Positions 18,942-27,448 of a DNA stretch of 64,000 bases are shown here, piece by piece. The translations under genes and the position numbers were made by a program. This DNA is from Arsenophonus nilaparvatae (GTDB lineage: Bacteria > Pseudomonadota > Gammaproteobacteria > Enterobacterales > Enterobacteriaceae). The stretch is taken from NCBI RefSeq assembly GCF_000757905.1, contig NZ_JRLH01000011.1. One strand, 5' to 3'. The notes under the pieces are model-generated. The model searched no databases. It saw only the letters and a program-made list of their open reading frames with translations, and was not told the DNA's origin. Numbering within the stretch: the stretch's first letter is position 1; each line of letters begins with the position of its first letter.

Positions 18942-19781
18942 ATGAAGGAAGATGTCACATATCTTTTTGTCCCTGCAAATAAAAAGGAGTTATTTTCTAA
19001 AGCTCTTGAATGCGGTGCCGACGCAATAATTATTGACCTAGAAGACTCTGTTCACCCTGCAGAAAAAACTCATGGGCGTGAGAATATTGTGAGTTGGTTT
19101 GCTACTGTGAATGGGGATTCGATTACAACGAAAATTTATATCAGGATTAACCATCCAGAATGTGTTGACTTTATTCACGATGTAAAAATGCTAAATTCAT
19201 TAGTGGGGGCTTCGATAACAGGTATTATGGTGCCCAAAATGGAATCTGGCGATACGATAGATAGAATAAAAAATCATTTAACAGATAAACTGACAGAACT
19301 CCCATTTATTGGCATCATCGAAACAGCCCGAGGAGTACACTGCTCTTACGCTATTGCTACAAGTGGTATTACAAGAATAGCATTTGGCTCTCTGGATTAT
19401 TCTCTGGATATAAACTGTCAGCAAACGTCGGATGCATTTCTTTACGCACGGAGCCAAATTGTTGTAGCCTCACGTGTTGCTAACCTTTCAGCTCCAATTG
19501 ATTGTGTAACCCCTGATTTTTTTTCATCCGATACTTTGTCTGTTGATGCACAACACGCTCAATCATTAGGTTTTGGTGCGAAATTATGTATTCATCCAAA
19601 ACAAGTTTCTATTGTAGCTAAAGTGTTCTCGCCAAGTGAGGAGCAAAAACAATGGGCCAATAAGGTTATTGAGCAATCGAAAGATAATTACGCTTTTCAG
19701 GTAGAAGGAGTTATGGTCGATTTACCATTGATAAAGCAGGCTTCACGTCTACTGGGAAAAAGTGACAGAAAATTTAAATAA
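18942..19781 (+). CDS. CitE-like (HpcH/HpaI superfamily) C-C lyase/aldolase
   Basis: A 279-residue TIM-barrel protein. YLFVPANKKELFSKAL then ADAIIIDLEDSV is the CitE-family N-terminus; GIMVPKMES, FIGIIETARGVH and FGSLDYSLDI are the metal/CoA-ester binding strands, and KLCIHPKQ the C-terminal signature. CitE relatives cleave or form citryl-, malyl- or citramalyl-CoA. Diverging from the NIS operon across a shared Fur box, it could supply citrate or another carboxylate to the synthetase, as the unrelated-sequence but same-superfamily SbnG does in staphyloferrin B. ATG 18942 is chosen because AGGTGG lies 5 nt upstream; an in-frame GTG at 18933 overlaps that site. The specific reaction is inferred. 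Confidence 0.75.
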   Translation: MKEDVTYLFVPANKKELFSKALECGADAIIIDLEDSVHPAEKTHGRENIVSWFATVNGDSITTKIYIRINHPECVDFIHDVKMLNSLVGASITGIMVPKMESGDTIDRIKNHLTDKLTELPFIGIIETARGVHCSYAIATSGITRIAFGSLDYSLDINCQQTSDAFLYARSQIVVASRVANLSAPIDCVTPDFFSSDTLSVDAQHAQSLGFGAKLCIHPKQVSIVAKVFSPSEEQKQWANKVIEQSKDNYAFQVEGVMVDLPLIKQASRLLGKSDRKFK

Positions 19782-19965
19782 AAATAATTACTGAAAAGAT
19801 AGAATAAACAAGGATCACTCACATATAGTTAATATTGTACGTCAAGTATGCGAGCGGTTTGACATTATTGTTTTTTACTAAGCCATCAATAAATAGCACG
19901 GCGTAACAATGCGCTAACTTTAGATTCCAGTCTGACTGTTTCAACCATTAACCAGTCAGTGGGTA

Positions 19966-20565
19966 AAATTTTGAGCTAGGAATTAAGGGTATTGCGATGG
20001 ATAATGGTGTCGATTATTCATTAGCACTATTTGAGATCCGGCAGAATAACTTTATCCAATTAGATAACAATGCTCCGCGACGTCCGGATGGCGCTAGGGT
20101 TTATTATGCTATTGATGGTATTAAAACCCGAGGTTTTGAAGTTGAAGTCAGCGGTCAGATCACCGATGATTGGAAAATTTATGCCGGTTATACCCAGTTC
20201 CGAGGTGTAGATTCAGATGGTAAACGTATCAATAGAGAAACGCCAAATAGATTATTTAAACTGTTTTCAACTTACACTTTGCCAGAAGTGATGAATAACC
20301 TAACGATTGGTGGTGGCGTTAACTGGCAAGATCAGACTTGGTAGCTGCTCGATGGGCTGCGTAAGAAACCGGTTAAAGCTGAACAGGCAAGCTTTGCTGT
20401 TGTTAACTTGAAGGGGCGTTATCAATTTAACACCAGCGCTTTCGCTAACCGTTAATTTGAATAATCTGTTTGATAAAACTTATTACACGCAATTGGGTGA
20501 TTATAAATAATATTACTATGGCGCCCCTCGTAATATTGAAGCAACACTCAATTATCAGTTTTAAT
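19966..20565 (+). pseudogene. 3' remnant of a TonB-dependent siderophore receptor (FhuE/FpvA-like)
   Basis: Only the last third of the barrel remains. The fragment reads FELGIKG then GVDYSLALFEIRQNNF, typical of ferric hydroxamate/pyoverdine receptors. It then meets a TAG at 20342, a frameshift near 20450, the recognisable VNLNNLFDKTYYTQLGDYK, another stop, and finally GAPRNIEATLNYQF with a terminal Phe at 20565. Signal peptide, TonB box and plug are absent. The ORF beginning at 19997 is therefore not a gene. It lies 28 bp before an intact ABC transporter for iron-siderophores, which once probably shared its operon. Confidence 0.85.
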
Positions 20566-20593
20566 TAAATAATAGATTTAAAGGTTATTAATA

Positions 20594-21637
20594 ATGGTAC
20601 TGCTGCGACAACGGTTAATATTTTATAAAATGGGGTTCACAGTACCATTGGTATTAATGATAATTTTATTAACAGCTTGTGATAGACCGCCAGTAGTAAG
20701 CAATTTAGCGTCAGAGACTATCGGTTATCCTAAAACTATCATTACCGCACTTGGCAAAGCGGAAATTGACCAATCACCGCGACGGATTGTAGCATTGGGA
20801 AACGGTAGTGAGGATATCTTATTAGCCCTTGGGATCGTGCCTATTGCGATTGAGTCACATTATTGGGGTGGCGATAGACAAGGATATTTACCCTGGTTTA
20901 AGGAAGAAATTGAACGGCGTGGCGCCAGGTTACCGGTTATCATTGAAATGTATCCAGAATTGGATATAGAAAAAATTATTAAATTAAAACCTGATTTAAT
21001 TCTGGCAACCCAATCAGGTATCACCCAAGCGGATTTTAATGCGTTATCTTATTTTGCTCCGGTGGTGGCATATCCAGATAAACCCTGGCAGACAACACCG
21101 CAACAGCAAATTAAATTAATTGCTAATGCATTAGATAAACAACCGCAGGGAAAAAAATTGAGCGCTGAACTTGATGCGATGTTAGTCGCAGCCGGTCATC
21201 GCATCCCTAATATACAAAACTATCAATTTGCTTATATTAAGGCTGGGACGACTGCGAATAGTTTATCCATTTATGTAAAAAATGATCCACGGGTAGATAC
21301 ATTGGTTCATATTGGTTTGTCATTATTGCCATTGGCAAAAACCGTCACGGCTCCTTTTGGTAGTTTTGCTGTCAACATTGGTTTGGAAAATGCTGATTTA
21401 CTGAATGATGCTGATATTTTGTTGACCTGGTATAACAGCGAAAAAGAGCGACAACAAACCGAATCTCAGCCGCTATTTCAATCGATATGGGCAGTTCGTC
21501 AGGGCGTTTATATTCCATTAACGGATCAAGCGCTAGTCATGTCTATGTCGTATGGCTCGCCACTCAGTTTAAGTTGGGGATTACCAAAATTTATGTCATT
21601 ACTGCAGCAGGAGTTAGCCAAGCATGATAAATCCTAA
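20594..21637 (+). CDS. Iron-siderophore ABC transporter, substrate-binding lipoprotein
   Basis: A 347-residue class III binding protein. The N-terminus is a lipoprotein signal with lipobox LTAC at about residues 26-29, so it is membrane-anchored in the periplasm (unusual for FhuD but common in other families). IVALGNGSEDILLALGIVPIAI and KLKPDLILATQSGI mark the first lobe, and ADILLTWYNSEKER the second. It delivers a ferric siderophore to the permeases encoded next. The stop overlaps the next start by 14 bases, showing a coupled operon. An internal ATG at 20630 is an alternative start, but using it shortens the charged n-region. Substrate is unknown; the neighbouring receptor remnant hints at hydroxamates. 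Confidence 0.8.
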   Translation: MVLLRQRLIFYKMGFTVPLVLMIILLTACDRPPVVSNLASETIGYPKTIITALGKAEIDQSPRRIVALGNGSEDILLALGIVPIAIESHYWGGDRQGYLPWFKEEIERRGARLPVIIEMYPELDIEKIIKLKPDLILATQSGITQADFNALSYFAPVVAYPDKPWQTTPQQQIKLIANALDKQPQGKKLSAELDAMLVAAGHRIPNIQNYQFAYIKAGTTANSLSIYVKNDPRVDTLVHIGLSLLPLAKTVTAPFGSFAVNIGLENADLLNDADILLTWYNSEKERQQTESQPLFQSIWAVRQGVYIPLTDQALVMSMSYGSPLSLSWGLPKFMSLLQQELAKHDKS

Positions 21638-22634
21638 GCGGCGTATTTCCCGGGTATTGGGATTAATATTAATGTTGCTATTGACCTGCCTTTGTATTCT
21701 GGCCAGTTTAAGTTTTGGTTCAAAACCCGTACCGTTATCAGCAGTTTGGCAACATTATTGGTTTAATAGTCAAGTTAATTATTATGATTTAATCATTGAG
21801 GCACGAGAGTCCCGTACCTTTATTGGATTAATGGCGGGGGCAGCGTTAGCGTTAGCAGGCGCAGTGACGCAAGGATTGCTGCGTAATCCGCTTGGCGATC
21901 CTGGTTTATTAGGCATCAATGCCGGTGCAGCAGCGGCGGTGGTTTTTTGCTCTTTAGTGCCAGTATTAACTAATGTCTCTCATTTTTGGGCAGCTTTTGT
22001 TGGCGCTAGTTTATCCACTTTACTGTTTTATTTTATGAGTGGTAGTCGCCTTAATACTAACCCGGTAAGGCTAATTTTAACCGGCGTCGCTATCAATGCT
22101 TGTTTATTGGCGGTAGTGCAAGGCATTGTTCTAATCAACCCACAAGCGATGGATAGTTATCGTTTTTGGATCATGGGCGCTTTAAATGCAGTATCGTTAA
22201 CAGAGGCTGGTTGGTTAATCCCTTATTTATTAGTGGCTATTATCTTAACATTTTCACTGAGTGCAGCATTAAATATTATGGTCTTTGGTGACGGCATTGT
22301 GCATTCTCTGGGGGGTAATGTCGCGCGTACCCGTCTATTGTCGCTATTAAGTGTTAGCATGCTGGCGGCTGTTGCAACCGCAATGGCTGGGCCGATTGCT
22401 TTTATAGGTTTAGTGGCGCCACATTTAATGCGAGCCTGGATAGGTAGTGATTTTCGTTGGTTATTGCCTTATAGCATGTTAGCCGGCTCATGTTTGTTAT
22501 TAATATCTGATGTGATAGCACGACTAGTCATTGCGCCAGAAGAAGTAATGGTTGGTACTATTACCGCGGTAGTTGGTGCGCCTTTGCTTTATTGGGTAGC
22601 CAAAAAACCAACTGATAGCAGGATGGCAGAATAA
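21624..22634 (+). CDS. Iron-siderophore ABC transporter permease (FecCD family)
   Basis: A 336-residue inner-membrane protein with about 9-10 hydrophobic segments. The diagnostic RNPLGDPGLLGINAGA is at about residues 88-103 and MAGPIAFIGLVAPHLMR, the ATPase-coupling region, at about 250-266. It forms half of the translocation channel with the next gene's product. The start overlaps the binding-protein gene by 14 nt and the stop is three bases before the next permease, so all four genes are one transcript. Length is standard for the family. Confidence 0.88.
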   Translation: MINPKRRISRVLGLILMLLLTCLCILASLSFGSKPVPLSAVWQHYWFNSQVNYYDLIIEARESRTFIGLMAGAALALAGAVTQGLLRNPLGDPGLLGINAGAAAAVVFCSLVPVLTNVSHFWAAFVGASLSTLLFYFMSGSRLNTNPVRLILTGVAINACLLAVVQGIVLINPQAMDSYRFWIMGALNAVSLTEAGWLIPYLLVAIILTFSLSAALNIMVFGDGIVHSLGGNVARTRLLSLLSVSMLAAVATAMAGPIAFIGLVAPHLMRAWIGSDFRWLLPYSMLAGSCLLLISDVIARLVIAPEEVMVGTITAVVGAPLLYWVAKKPTDSRMAE

Positions 22635-22637
22635 AGT

Positions 22638-23684
22638 ATGATGCAGATCGAATTGTCAGCTAATCAAACGGGCACTAAAACATTTGGCATAGGAAATATA
22701 CGATTTATTGCTCCTTCATGGCAGACGTCCAGTAGAATATTATTCTTATTTCTTTTGTTAGTTTTATTTTTATATCTGATTTTAGCGTTTGGACGGGAAG
22801 GGATAGATAACCCTTGGTTAGAGATGAACACCCGCTATCAGCAATTTATTCTATTACAGATCCGTTTACCTAGAGCATTAGTTGCTATCGGTGCGGGTAT
22901 GACGCTGGCGCTTTCAGGCGCACTTTTTCAGATCACTACGCGTAATGCATTAGGCAGTCCAGATATTATTGGTATTAATGCCGGAGCAGCGGTTGGCATT
23001 ATGGTGGCGTTACTATTCTGGCCTGGTGTTTTACCTATTCCTGTTGGAGCGTTAATAGGGGCTGTTGTTGCGGTATTATTGGTTTATGTTGCTAATGGCG
23101 CCGTAAATGGCGAAATACAGACGGCTAAAATTGTGCTCTCAGGTATTGCTGTAGCTGCTTTATGTATGGCGTTAGTTGATTTTGCTATTTCGAATACGCG
23201 TATTGAGCAGGCGCAACAAATTCGGTCACTGTTAAGTGGCAGTTTGGCTAATCGGGGTTGGCAGGATGTTATGCTGATCAGTAGTATGTTGGTTTTTATG
23301 CCAATTCTGTTTTGGTTGGGTAAGCAATTGAACTATATCAGTTTAGGTAATGATATCGCTATTACACTTGGTGTTCCTGTTCGGTTGGTGCAAATTATCA
23401 GCATATTATTAGCGATTATTTTTGCCACCTTATCAGTATTGGTTGTTGGGCCGGTTGCTTTTGTTGCGCTAGCGGCACCGCAAATTGCCCGGCGACTCAT
23501 TTTGCATAAAGGTGTAGCACTATTTTGTTCTATGCTAGTTGGCGCTTTATTAATGTTGAGTGCTGATTTTATTACTCTAATATTGCCCACGCCTGGGCGT
23601 TTAACGGTAGGTTTAGTCACGGCAGTCATTGGTGGGATTTATTTAATGTACTTATTGTATATGGAATTTAGGAGAATAGGCTAA
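22638..23684 (+). CDS. Iron-siderophore ABC transporter permease (FecCD family)
   Basis: A 348-residue partner permease. It has an extended hydrophilic N-terminus (about 35 residues) before the first membrane segment, then the family motif TRNALGSPDIIGINAGAA and the coupling segment VVGPVAFVALAAPQIARRL. About 9-10 membrane helices. The stop codon overlaps the start of the ATPase gene by one base (TAATG). Tandem ATGs at 22638 and 22641. Together with the 21624 permease it makes the heterodimeric channel that takes the siderophore from the binding protein. Confidence 0.88.
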   Translation: MMQIELSANQTGTKTFGIGNIRFIAPSWQTSSRILFLFLLLVLFLYLILAFGREGIDNPWLEMNTRYQQFILLQIRLPRALVAIGAGMTLALSGALFQITTRNALGSPDIIGINAGAAVGIMVALLFWPGVLPIPVGALIGAVVAVLLVYVANGAVNGEIQTAKIVLSGIAVAALCMALVDFAISNTRIEQAQQIRSLLSGSLANRGWQDVMLISSMLVFMPILFWLGKQLNYISLGNDIAITLGVPVRLVQIISILLAIIFATLSVLVVGPVAFVALAAPQIARRLILHKGVALFCSMLVGALLMLSADFITLILPTPGRLTVGLVTAVIGGIYLMYLLYMEFRRIG

Positions 23685-24499
23685 TGGTATCATCTACTCA
23701 TTCTCCCTTTGTTGCTTCACGGCTGACAGCCCATGATGTCTCTGTTGGATATGGCAAAAAAAGCATTATCAAAGATGTAAATATAGCTATTTATGATAAC
23801 GAATTTAGTGTCATTATTGGACCTAACGGCTGTGGTAAATCAACCTTATTAAAAACCTTTAGTCGTATTATGCAGCCGCAGTCTGGTGAAATTTGTTTAG
23901 ATGGTAATGATGTTCTCCATGCTAAACCTAAATGGGTTGCTCGGCAGCTCTCATTATTAGCACAAGGCGCTGTTATCACTGAACCATTGACTATCTACGA
24001 ACTTGTTTCACGCGGACGTTATCCTTATCAATCTTTTTTATTACAGTGGTCAGCAGAAGATGAACGGGCGGTACATGATGCACTAAAGGCGGTAGATCTT
24101 TGGCCTATGGCGCAAAAATTAGTCAGTGAATTATCAGGCGGTCAGCGTCAGCGAGTCTGGTTTGCGATGACACTCGCTCAACAAACGCCCATCATTTTAT
24201 TAGATGAACCAACAACCTATTTAGATATAGCCCATCAAATTGAAATGCTTGATCTTTGTCAACGTTTGCATCAGCAAGGGAAAACGTTAGTGTTGGTGCT
24301 GCATGACATTAACCTGGCTTTACGTTATGCCTCGCGTCTAATTATGATGAAAGAGGGGCAAATCTATGCTGAAGGAAAACCTGAAAAAATTATTACTGAA
24401 CAGAATATTAAAAATGTATTTGGTTTGCCATGCCGTATTATTTCAGATCCTGAATCGGGTAAACCATTAATTATTCCAAAATATAAAATAAATAAATAA
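23684..24499 (+). CDS. Iron-siderophore ABC transporter ATPase (FecE/FhuC family)
   Basis: A 271-residue ABC ATPase. Walker A is GPNGCGKST (about residue 46), the signature LSGGQRQR, Walker B ILLDEPTTYLD followed by HQIEMLDL, and the switch His in VLHDINLALRYA. This is the pattern of FhuC, FecE and BtuD relatives. It powers the FecCD-type permeases encoded immediately upstream, with a one-base overlap. The transporter is complete and intact, which contrasts with the decayed receptor in front of the operon; it could serve the siderophore made at 7-19 kb, whose own operon lacks a permease. Confidence 0.92.
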   Translation: MVSSTHSPFVASRLTAHDVSVGYGKKSIIKDVNIAIYDNEFSVIIGPNGCGKSTLLKTFSRIMQPQSGEICLDGNDVLHAKPKWVARQLSLLAQGAVITEPLTIYELVSRGRYPYQSFLLQWSAEDERAVHDALKAVDLWPMAQKLVSELSGGQRQRVWFAMTLAQQTPIILLDEPTTYLDIAHQIEMLDLCQRLHQQGKTLVLVLHDINLALRYASRLIMMKEGQIYAEGKPEKIITEQNIKNVFGLPCRIISDPESGKPLIIPKYKINK

Positions 24500-24567
24500 T
24501 CGACAGAATATTTTTTATATTTTAGGATTGAAAATAAAAAAATCAGAGAATATGGCATGAAAAATAA

Positions 24568-24601
24568 CAAACCTTACTTAGTATTAAAGTGAGGTTTTTT
24601 T
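24568..24601 (+). terminator. Rho-independent terminator after the ABC transporter operon
   Basis: Arms AAACCTTAC (24569-24577) and GTGAGGTTT (24589-24597) pair with one G-U and are followed directly by a run of T to 24601. Confidence 0.8.
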
Positions 24602-24710
24602 GTTAAAATATATGTTGCTTAGAGAAGCGTGTTAGCATCAGCATATTTTACCCCAAATATTTAACATTGGGTGACTAACGGTTTATTGGTGGATCAATGT
24701 AGGAATAAAA

Positions 24711-26576
24711 ATGAATAAAATGGCTTTATCATTGTGTATGTTAAGTTTTTTTTGTTCTGCGAAAGTGATTACCCATCAACAATTGGCTGATCTATGGCAA
24801 TCACCAAAGGAAGAAGCTAAACAACTAGTTAGTCACATGAGTTTTGAAGAAAAACTGGGGCAAATGTTAATGTTGGGGTTTCGTCATTGGGGGATTGACG
24901 CAAAAAAAAATGCTATGGCGATGACCAAACTCAATCCAGCAATCGCCAATATTATTCACCATTATCATTTAGGTTCGGTGATCTTATTTAGAGATAATTT
25001 AATCGATTCGCCACAAACCGTAAACCTGATTAATGCGCTGCAACAGGCTCGCAGCAACTTACCATTATTTATTAGCGTTGACCAGGAAGGTGGCTATGTC
25101 ACGCGATTACGAGATGGTACTGAGATGCCAGGTAATATGGCATTAGGTGCAACGCGTTCTAAACAGCTGAGTGAATTGGTTGGCATGATCCATGGTTATG
25201 AACTTACCCATTTAGGCTTTAATTTTAATTTTGCGCCAGTGGTTGATATCAATAATAACCAAGCTAATCCTATCATTGGTGTACGTTCTTATTCAGACAG
25301 GCCACAGCTGGTGGCTGAAATGGCCAACAGTTATATTCAAGGAATTCATCGATATAGTGTTTTAACAGCAATTAAACATTTTCCCGGTCATGGAAACGTG
25401 ACTGCTGATAGCCATTTATCCTTGCCAACAATTAATATTAATCAGCAACAATGGCGCAAATTTGAGTTACTCCCATTCATGCATACCATGCGAAATGCAG
25501 ATGCAATCATCACAGCCCATATCGTGATGCCTGCATTAGATAATCATAAACTGACTACCATAGATAATCGACTAACCGGTGTGCCAGCAACGCTTTCTAA
25601 GCCAATCTTGACTGGGTTATTACGTAATAACCTTAATTTTCGCGGTTTAGTGATCACCGATGCGATGGATATGGGGGCTATTGCCAATAACTTTGATAGT
25701 CGGTGGGCAGTTAAACAGGCAATATTGGCCGGTAATGACATTATTTTAATGCCATTAAAAATTCGCGATATTGAGGATATTACTAAACTAGAACAGCTCT
25801 ATCACTATCTAAAAACTGAAGCGGAAAACGATGCTGAATTAAAACGTCGGATTGACGAATCAGCTTATCGGGTCGTACTTAGCAAGTTGAAAAATAGAAT
25901 TTCAGCAGAAGATAAGTCTGCCCAGCAAGCGCAACAAATTGTCGCAGCAAAAATAGATAAAGATATTGAGAATATGGTGGCTGACAATGCGATCACACTA
26001 ATAAAAAACAGTAACCTACTGCCGTTTCAATTAAAAAATGATAATAAAATTGTTATTTTTTCAGATGAAAAAGCCCGTAATCAATTAATTAAAAAGCATT
26101 TACAGATGATAGCGAATGAGTTAAACATTGCTATTACTACCCAAGATGATGTAGTTACAATGATGGCGGATGATAGATCGGAAAATCAATTAACTGCAGA
26201 AATTCAACATACAGATCTTATTATTCTAGCCACCTATAATCTAAAAAAAGCGCCCATTAATGCCCAGCGGATACTCAATGTTGCCAATCGTAATGCTATC
26301 CCAGTGGTAGTCATATCGACCAGCAATCCTTATGATATTGCTTATTTGCAAGGCGTGAAAGCCAATATTGCCATTTATGGTATTACCGGTTTTGATGCGA
26401 CTGATAATAATAGAAATAATTTAGAAGCTAACATAGGTAGTGGACTAAGAACCCTATTTCTCACCCCCGATAAGCGCTTAATGAATTCACCGACCGGTAA
26501 ATTGCCGGTTGATATCAAAACACCCGATTTCGACCGCATCCTCTATCCTTATGGATATGGTTTGGGTTATAAATGA
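24711..26576 (+). CDS. Exported GH3 beta-N-acetylhexosaminidase, NagZ-like
   Basis: A 621-residue glycoside hydrolase family 3 protein. The N-terminal 18 residues form a Sec signal peptide ending near CSA. The TIM-barrel catalytic domain (about residues 30-370) has SVDQEGGYVTRL, the NagZ-type KHFPGHGNVTADSH loop, whose His-Asp pair acts as general acid/base, and LVITDAMDMGAI, whose Asp is the nucleophile. A C-terminal alpha/beta domain (about 420-610) follows. It should remove terminal N-acetylglucosamine from peptidoglycan or chitin fragments outside the cytoplasm. Classical enterobacterial NagZ is about 341 residues and cytoplasmic, so this exported, two-domain form is a distinct protein. 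It stands alone between the iron transporter and the polysaccharide locus. Confidence 0.82.
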   Translation: MNKMALSLCMLSFFCSAKVITHQQLADLWQSPKEEAKQLVSHMSFEEKLGQMLMLGFRHWGIDAKKNAMAMTKLNPAIANIIHHYHLGSVILFRDNLIDSPQTVNLINALQQARSNLPLFISVDQEGGYVTRLRDGTEMPGNMALGATRSKQLSELVGMIHGYELTHLGFNFNFAPVVDINNNQANPIIGVRSYSDRPQLVAEMANSYIQGIHRYSVLTAIKHFPGHGNVTADSHLSLPTININQQQWRKFELLPFMHTMRNADAIITAHIVMPALDNHKLTTIDNRLTGVPATLSKPILTGLLRNNLNFRGLVITDAMDMGAIANNFDSRWAVKQAILAGNDIILMPLKIRDIEDITKLEQLYHYLKTEAENDAELKRRIDESAYRVVLSKLKNRISAEDKSAQQAQQIVAAKIDKDIENMVADNAITLIKNSNLLPFQLKNDNKIVIFSDEKARNQLIKKHLQMIANELNIAITTQDDVVTMMADDRSENQLTAEIQHTDLIILATYNLKKAPINAQRILNVANRNAIPVVVISTSNPYDIAYLQGVKANIAIYGITGFDATDNNRNNLEANIGSGLRTLFLTPDKRLMNSPTGKLPVDIKTPDFDRILYPYGYGLGYK

Positions 26577-26826
26577 AATTATTAGTTAAGATATTTTATA
26601 GAATTGTTTAATATTAAGTCAACTTATTGTTTTTTATATTTTTTATAAAATCTGACTATTATCTCAAAAATAAAAATTTTTTGAGTAAAGTTTATCTGTA
26701 TAATAGTTAAGTATTTTTTTATTTTTATCAAAATTATATATTTTTTTGTAACAACATTTATCGTACAAATATTGTTGTTTGAATGTAAAAGATTTATAAT
26801 CCGCGCAAATTTTATCATTCTTAGTT

Positions 26827-26866
26827 AGTGTAGAGGTAGCTATTAAGCCTGGGGCGGTAGCGTGTC
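26827..26866 (+). promoter_or_regulatory. JUMPstart element with RfaH-recruiting ops site
   Basis: The stretch closely matches the JUMPstart consensus found before enterobacterial polysaccharide operons. The ops core GGCGGTAGCGTG is at 26853-26864. In E. coli ops pauses RNA polymerase and loads RfaH, which lets transcription continue through long, distal-poor operons. Here it precedes a transcript of about 21 kb. Confidence 0.92.
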
Positions 26867-26951
26867 TTTTTTATACCGCTATTAATACTCTATTTTAATA
26901 ATTACGTTAGTTGTATTTTTTTTGTATGTATAATGTTATTTATTTTAGATG

Positions 26952-26990
26952 ACTTTTCATAAATAATTATTTGTATTATTTATGAAAAGT
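26952..26990 (+). terminator. Leader hairpin downstream of ops (possible RfaH-overridden terminator)
   Basis: Arms ACTTTTCATAAATA (26952-26965) and TATTTATGAAAAGT (26977-26990) are exact complements around an 11-nt loop, followed by AAATTTTTTA. It looks like a weak intrinsic terminator or attenuator. Confidence 0.5.
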
Positions 26991-27448
26991 AAATTTTTTA
27001 ATAAGTAATTATTTTTATACAGAATCTTAGTAATCTTGAATTATTATTTATTCGATAAGAGTTTGCTGATTATAGTTCAGTTATTGACTATTTTTGAAGT
27101 GCCAATAAAAAATGATAAACGACATGAAAGCCAACTATGTTATTCAATAAAAAATACTTAATTACTAATTATGCAAAATAATTTTCTATTGAATGAGTGT
27201 AAATGTGTTTGCGATCTTGTGGCTATGGATATTGCAATTTTGCTAATGGGCATATTTATTGATGCTTAGTGATATTCAATTGGAATCATCTGCTGATGTT
27301 TAAGCTTATTAGTATGATTAATTACATTGATGTATCGTTGCTAAAAAACATTTATTAAATAACTGTTAAAACTATGAACAAATGTTTGTAGTTTATATAT
27401 AAATATTATTTAAGATTTTACTTACAAATAAAAGTTTTAGGATTAGAC

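Larger units (their letters stand above)
26577..27448. other. Long leader region of the polysaccharide cluster
   Basis: About 870 bases without a credible gene. It contains the JUMPstart/ops element (26827-26866) and, about 90 nt downstream, a 14-bp perfect hairpin (26952-26990). The remainder is AT-rich and nondescript; the ORF on the minus strand at 26624-26818 has no recognisable content. Confidence 0.6.

Noticed and set aside
19997..20344. A separate 115-residue gene
   Set aside because: It is the barrel fragment of a receptor; homology extends upstream of its ATG and beyond its stop in other frames.
26624..26818. A 64-residue minus-strand gene in the leader region
   Set aside because: Composition is that of AT-rich noncoding DNA, with no ribosome-binding site and no recognisable motif.
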